The notes under the pieces: model-generated
The model's input: the letters and a program-made list of their open reading frames with translations, nothing else
Database searches by the model: none
What the model was told of the DNA's origin: nothing
Source of the DNA: Pirellulales bacterium
GTDB taxonomy: Bacteria; Planctomycetota; Planctomycetia; Pirellulales; Thermoguttaceae
NCBI GenBank assembly: GCA_030605745.1
Contig: JAUWHT010000393.1
Coordinates: forward strand, 1-5,145
Reading direction: 5' to 3'
DNA length: 5,145 nt
In this document: piece after piece, positions 5,060-5,145 of the stretch
Layout of the letters: each line of letters begins with the position of its first letter
How positions within the stretch are numbered: the stretch's first letter is position 1
Position numbers and translations under genes: made by a program

Positions 5060-5145
5060 AAACGCGAGTGGGGGGTATCGAGGGTCGCAGGCGACGCTCT
5101 TGAGGCGGGCCGGGCGGGCGTTACGAACTGTCTATCGGTTCGACC
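5060..5145. other. Non-coding right flank after the integrase
   Basis: No gene is supported here. An imperfect hairpin (5080-5087 with 5092-5099, seven pairs and one G-G mismatch, loop CAGG) follows the integrase stop by about 20 bases and has only TT after it, so it is a weak terminator candidate at best. No tRNA or repeat of an upstream sequence was found that would mark an attachment site. Confidence 0.3.

Noticed and set aside
5080..5099. Intrinsic terminator after the integrase
   Set aside because: The stem has a mismatch in the middle and only two T residues follow; kept only as a weak note.
5106..5145. tRNA-like end (TTACGAA loop-like and GGTTCGA T-loop-like strings) as an attachment site
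   Set aside because: The bases around the apparent anticodon loop do not form a stem, and the distance to the T-loop-like string is too short for a tRNA.
1..5145. CRISPR array or retroelement
   Set aside because: No regularly spaced repeats, no reverse transcriptase motif; the Cas4-like fold of the nuclease alone is not evidence for CRISPR.

Overview
The window is about 5.1 kb of GC-rich DNA with every supported gene on the + strand. It looks like the integrase-bearing end of an integrated mobile element (prophage, satellite or genomic island). The best lineage signal is the integrase. Its long insertion inside the catalytic domain, its phrases TGLRKREL and VDVHALRHSFGT, and its LAP-repeat tail match what I recall of integrases common in Planctomycetes (Gemmata/Pirellula-type genomes). 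The host assignment is inference from recall, not a search.

Region by region: (1) Bases 1-129 encode the C-terminal end of a DNA methyltransferase cut by the window edge. The frame has no stop and runs directly into (2) a RecB/Cas4-like PD-(D/E)XK nuclease (130-1128). (3) Three bases later, behind a perfect GGAGG, lies a 213-aa protein (1132-1773). Its first ~128 residues are the motif-IV half of an amino-methyltransferase (SDPPD). The half expected to carry the SAM-binding FxGxG motif is replaced by an unrelated, partly coiled-coil tail. (4) A strong 14-bp hairpin (1800-1839) fills the gap before (5) an unrecognised basic 149-aa protein (1856-2305), which overlaps by ATGA with (6) a DEDDh 3'-5' exonuclease (2302-2910). 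(7) A 71-aa AlpA/excisionase-like HTH protein (2968-3183) follows, preceded by a sequence identical to the last ten bases of the 16S anti-Shine-Dalgarno tail. (8) A 121-bp intergenic stretch has a possible promoter and an inverted repeat. (9) A complete 584-aa tyrosine recombinase (3305-5059) has a three-copy 12-bp tandem repeat in its tail. The final 86 bp show no gene.

Working together (inference): the recombinase and the small HTH protein form the integration/excision module. The two nucleases, the methyltransferase pieces and the small basic protein form a tightly packed DNA-processing cassette, plausibly for replication/recombination or for modification/restriction of the element or its competitors. 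The most unusual part is the left end. A SAM-binding methyltransferase end is joined in frame to a nuclease, directly followed by a separate methyltransferase half that lacks that end. No CRISPR array, rRNA, tRNA or insertion sequence was seen, and no intergenic stretch exceeds 121 bp.
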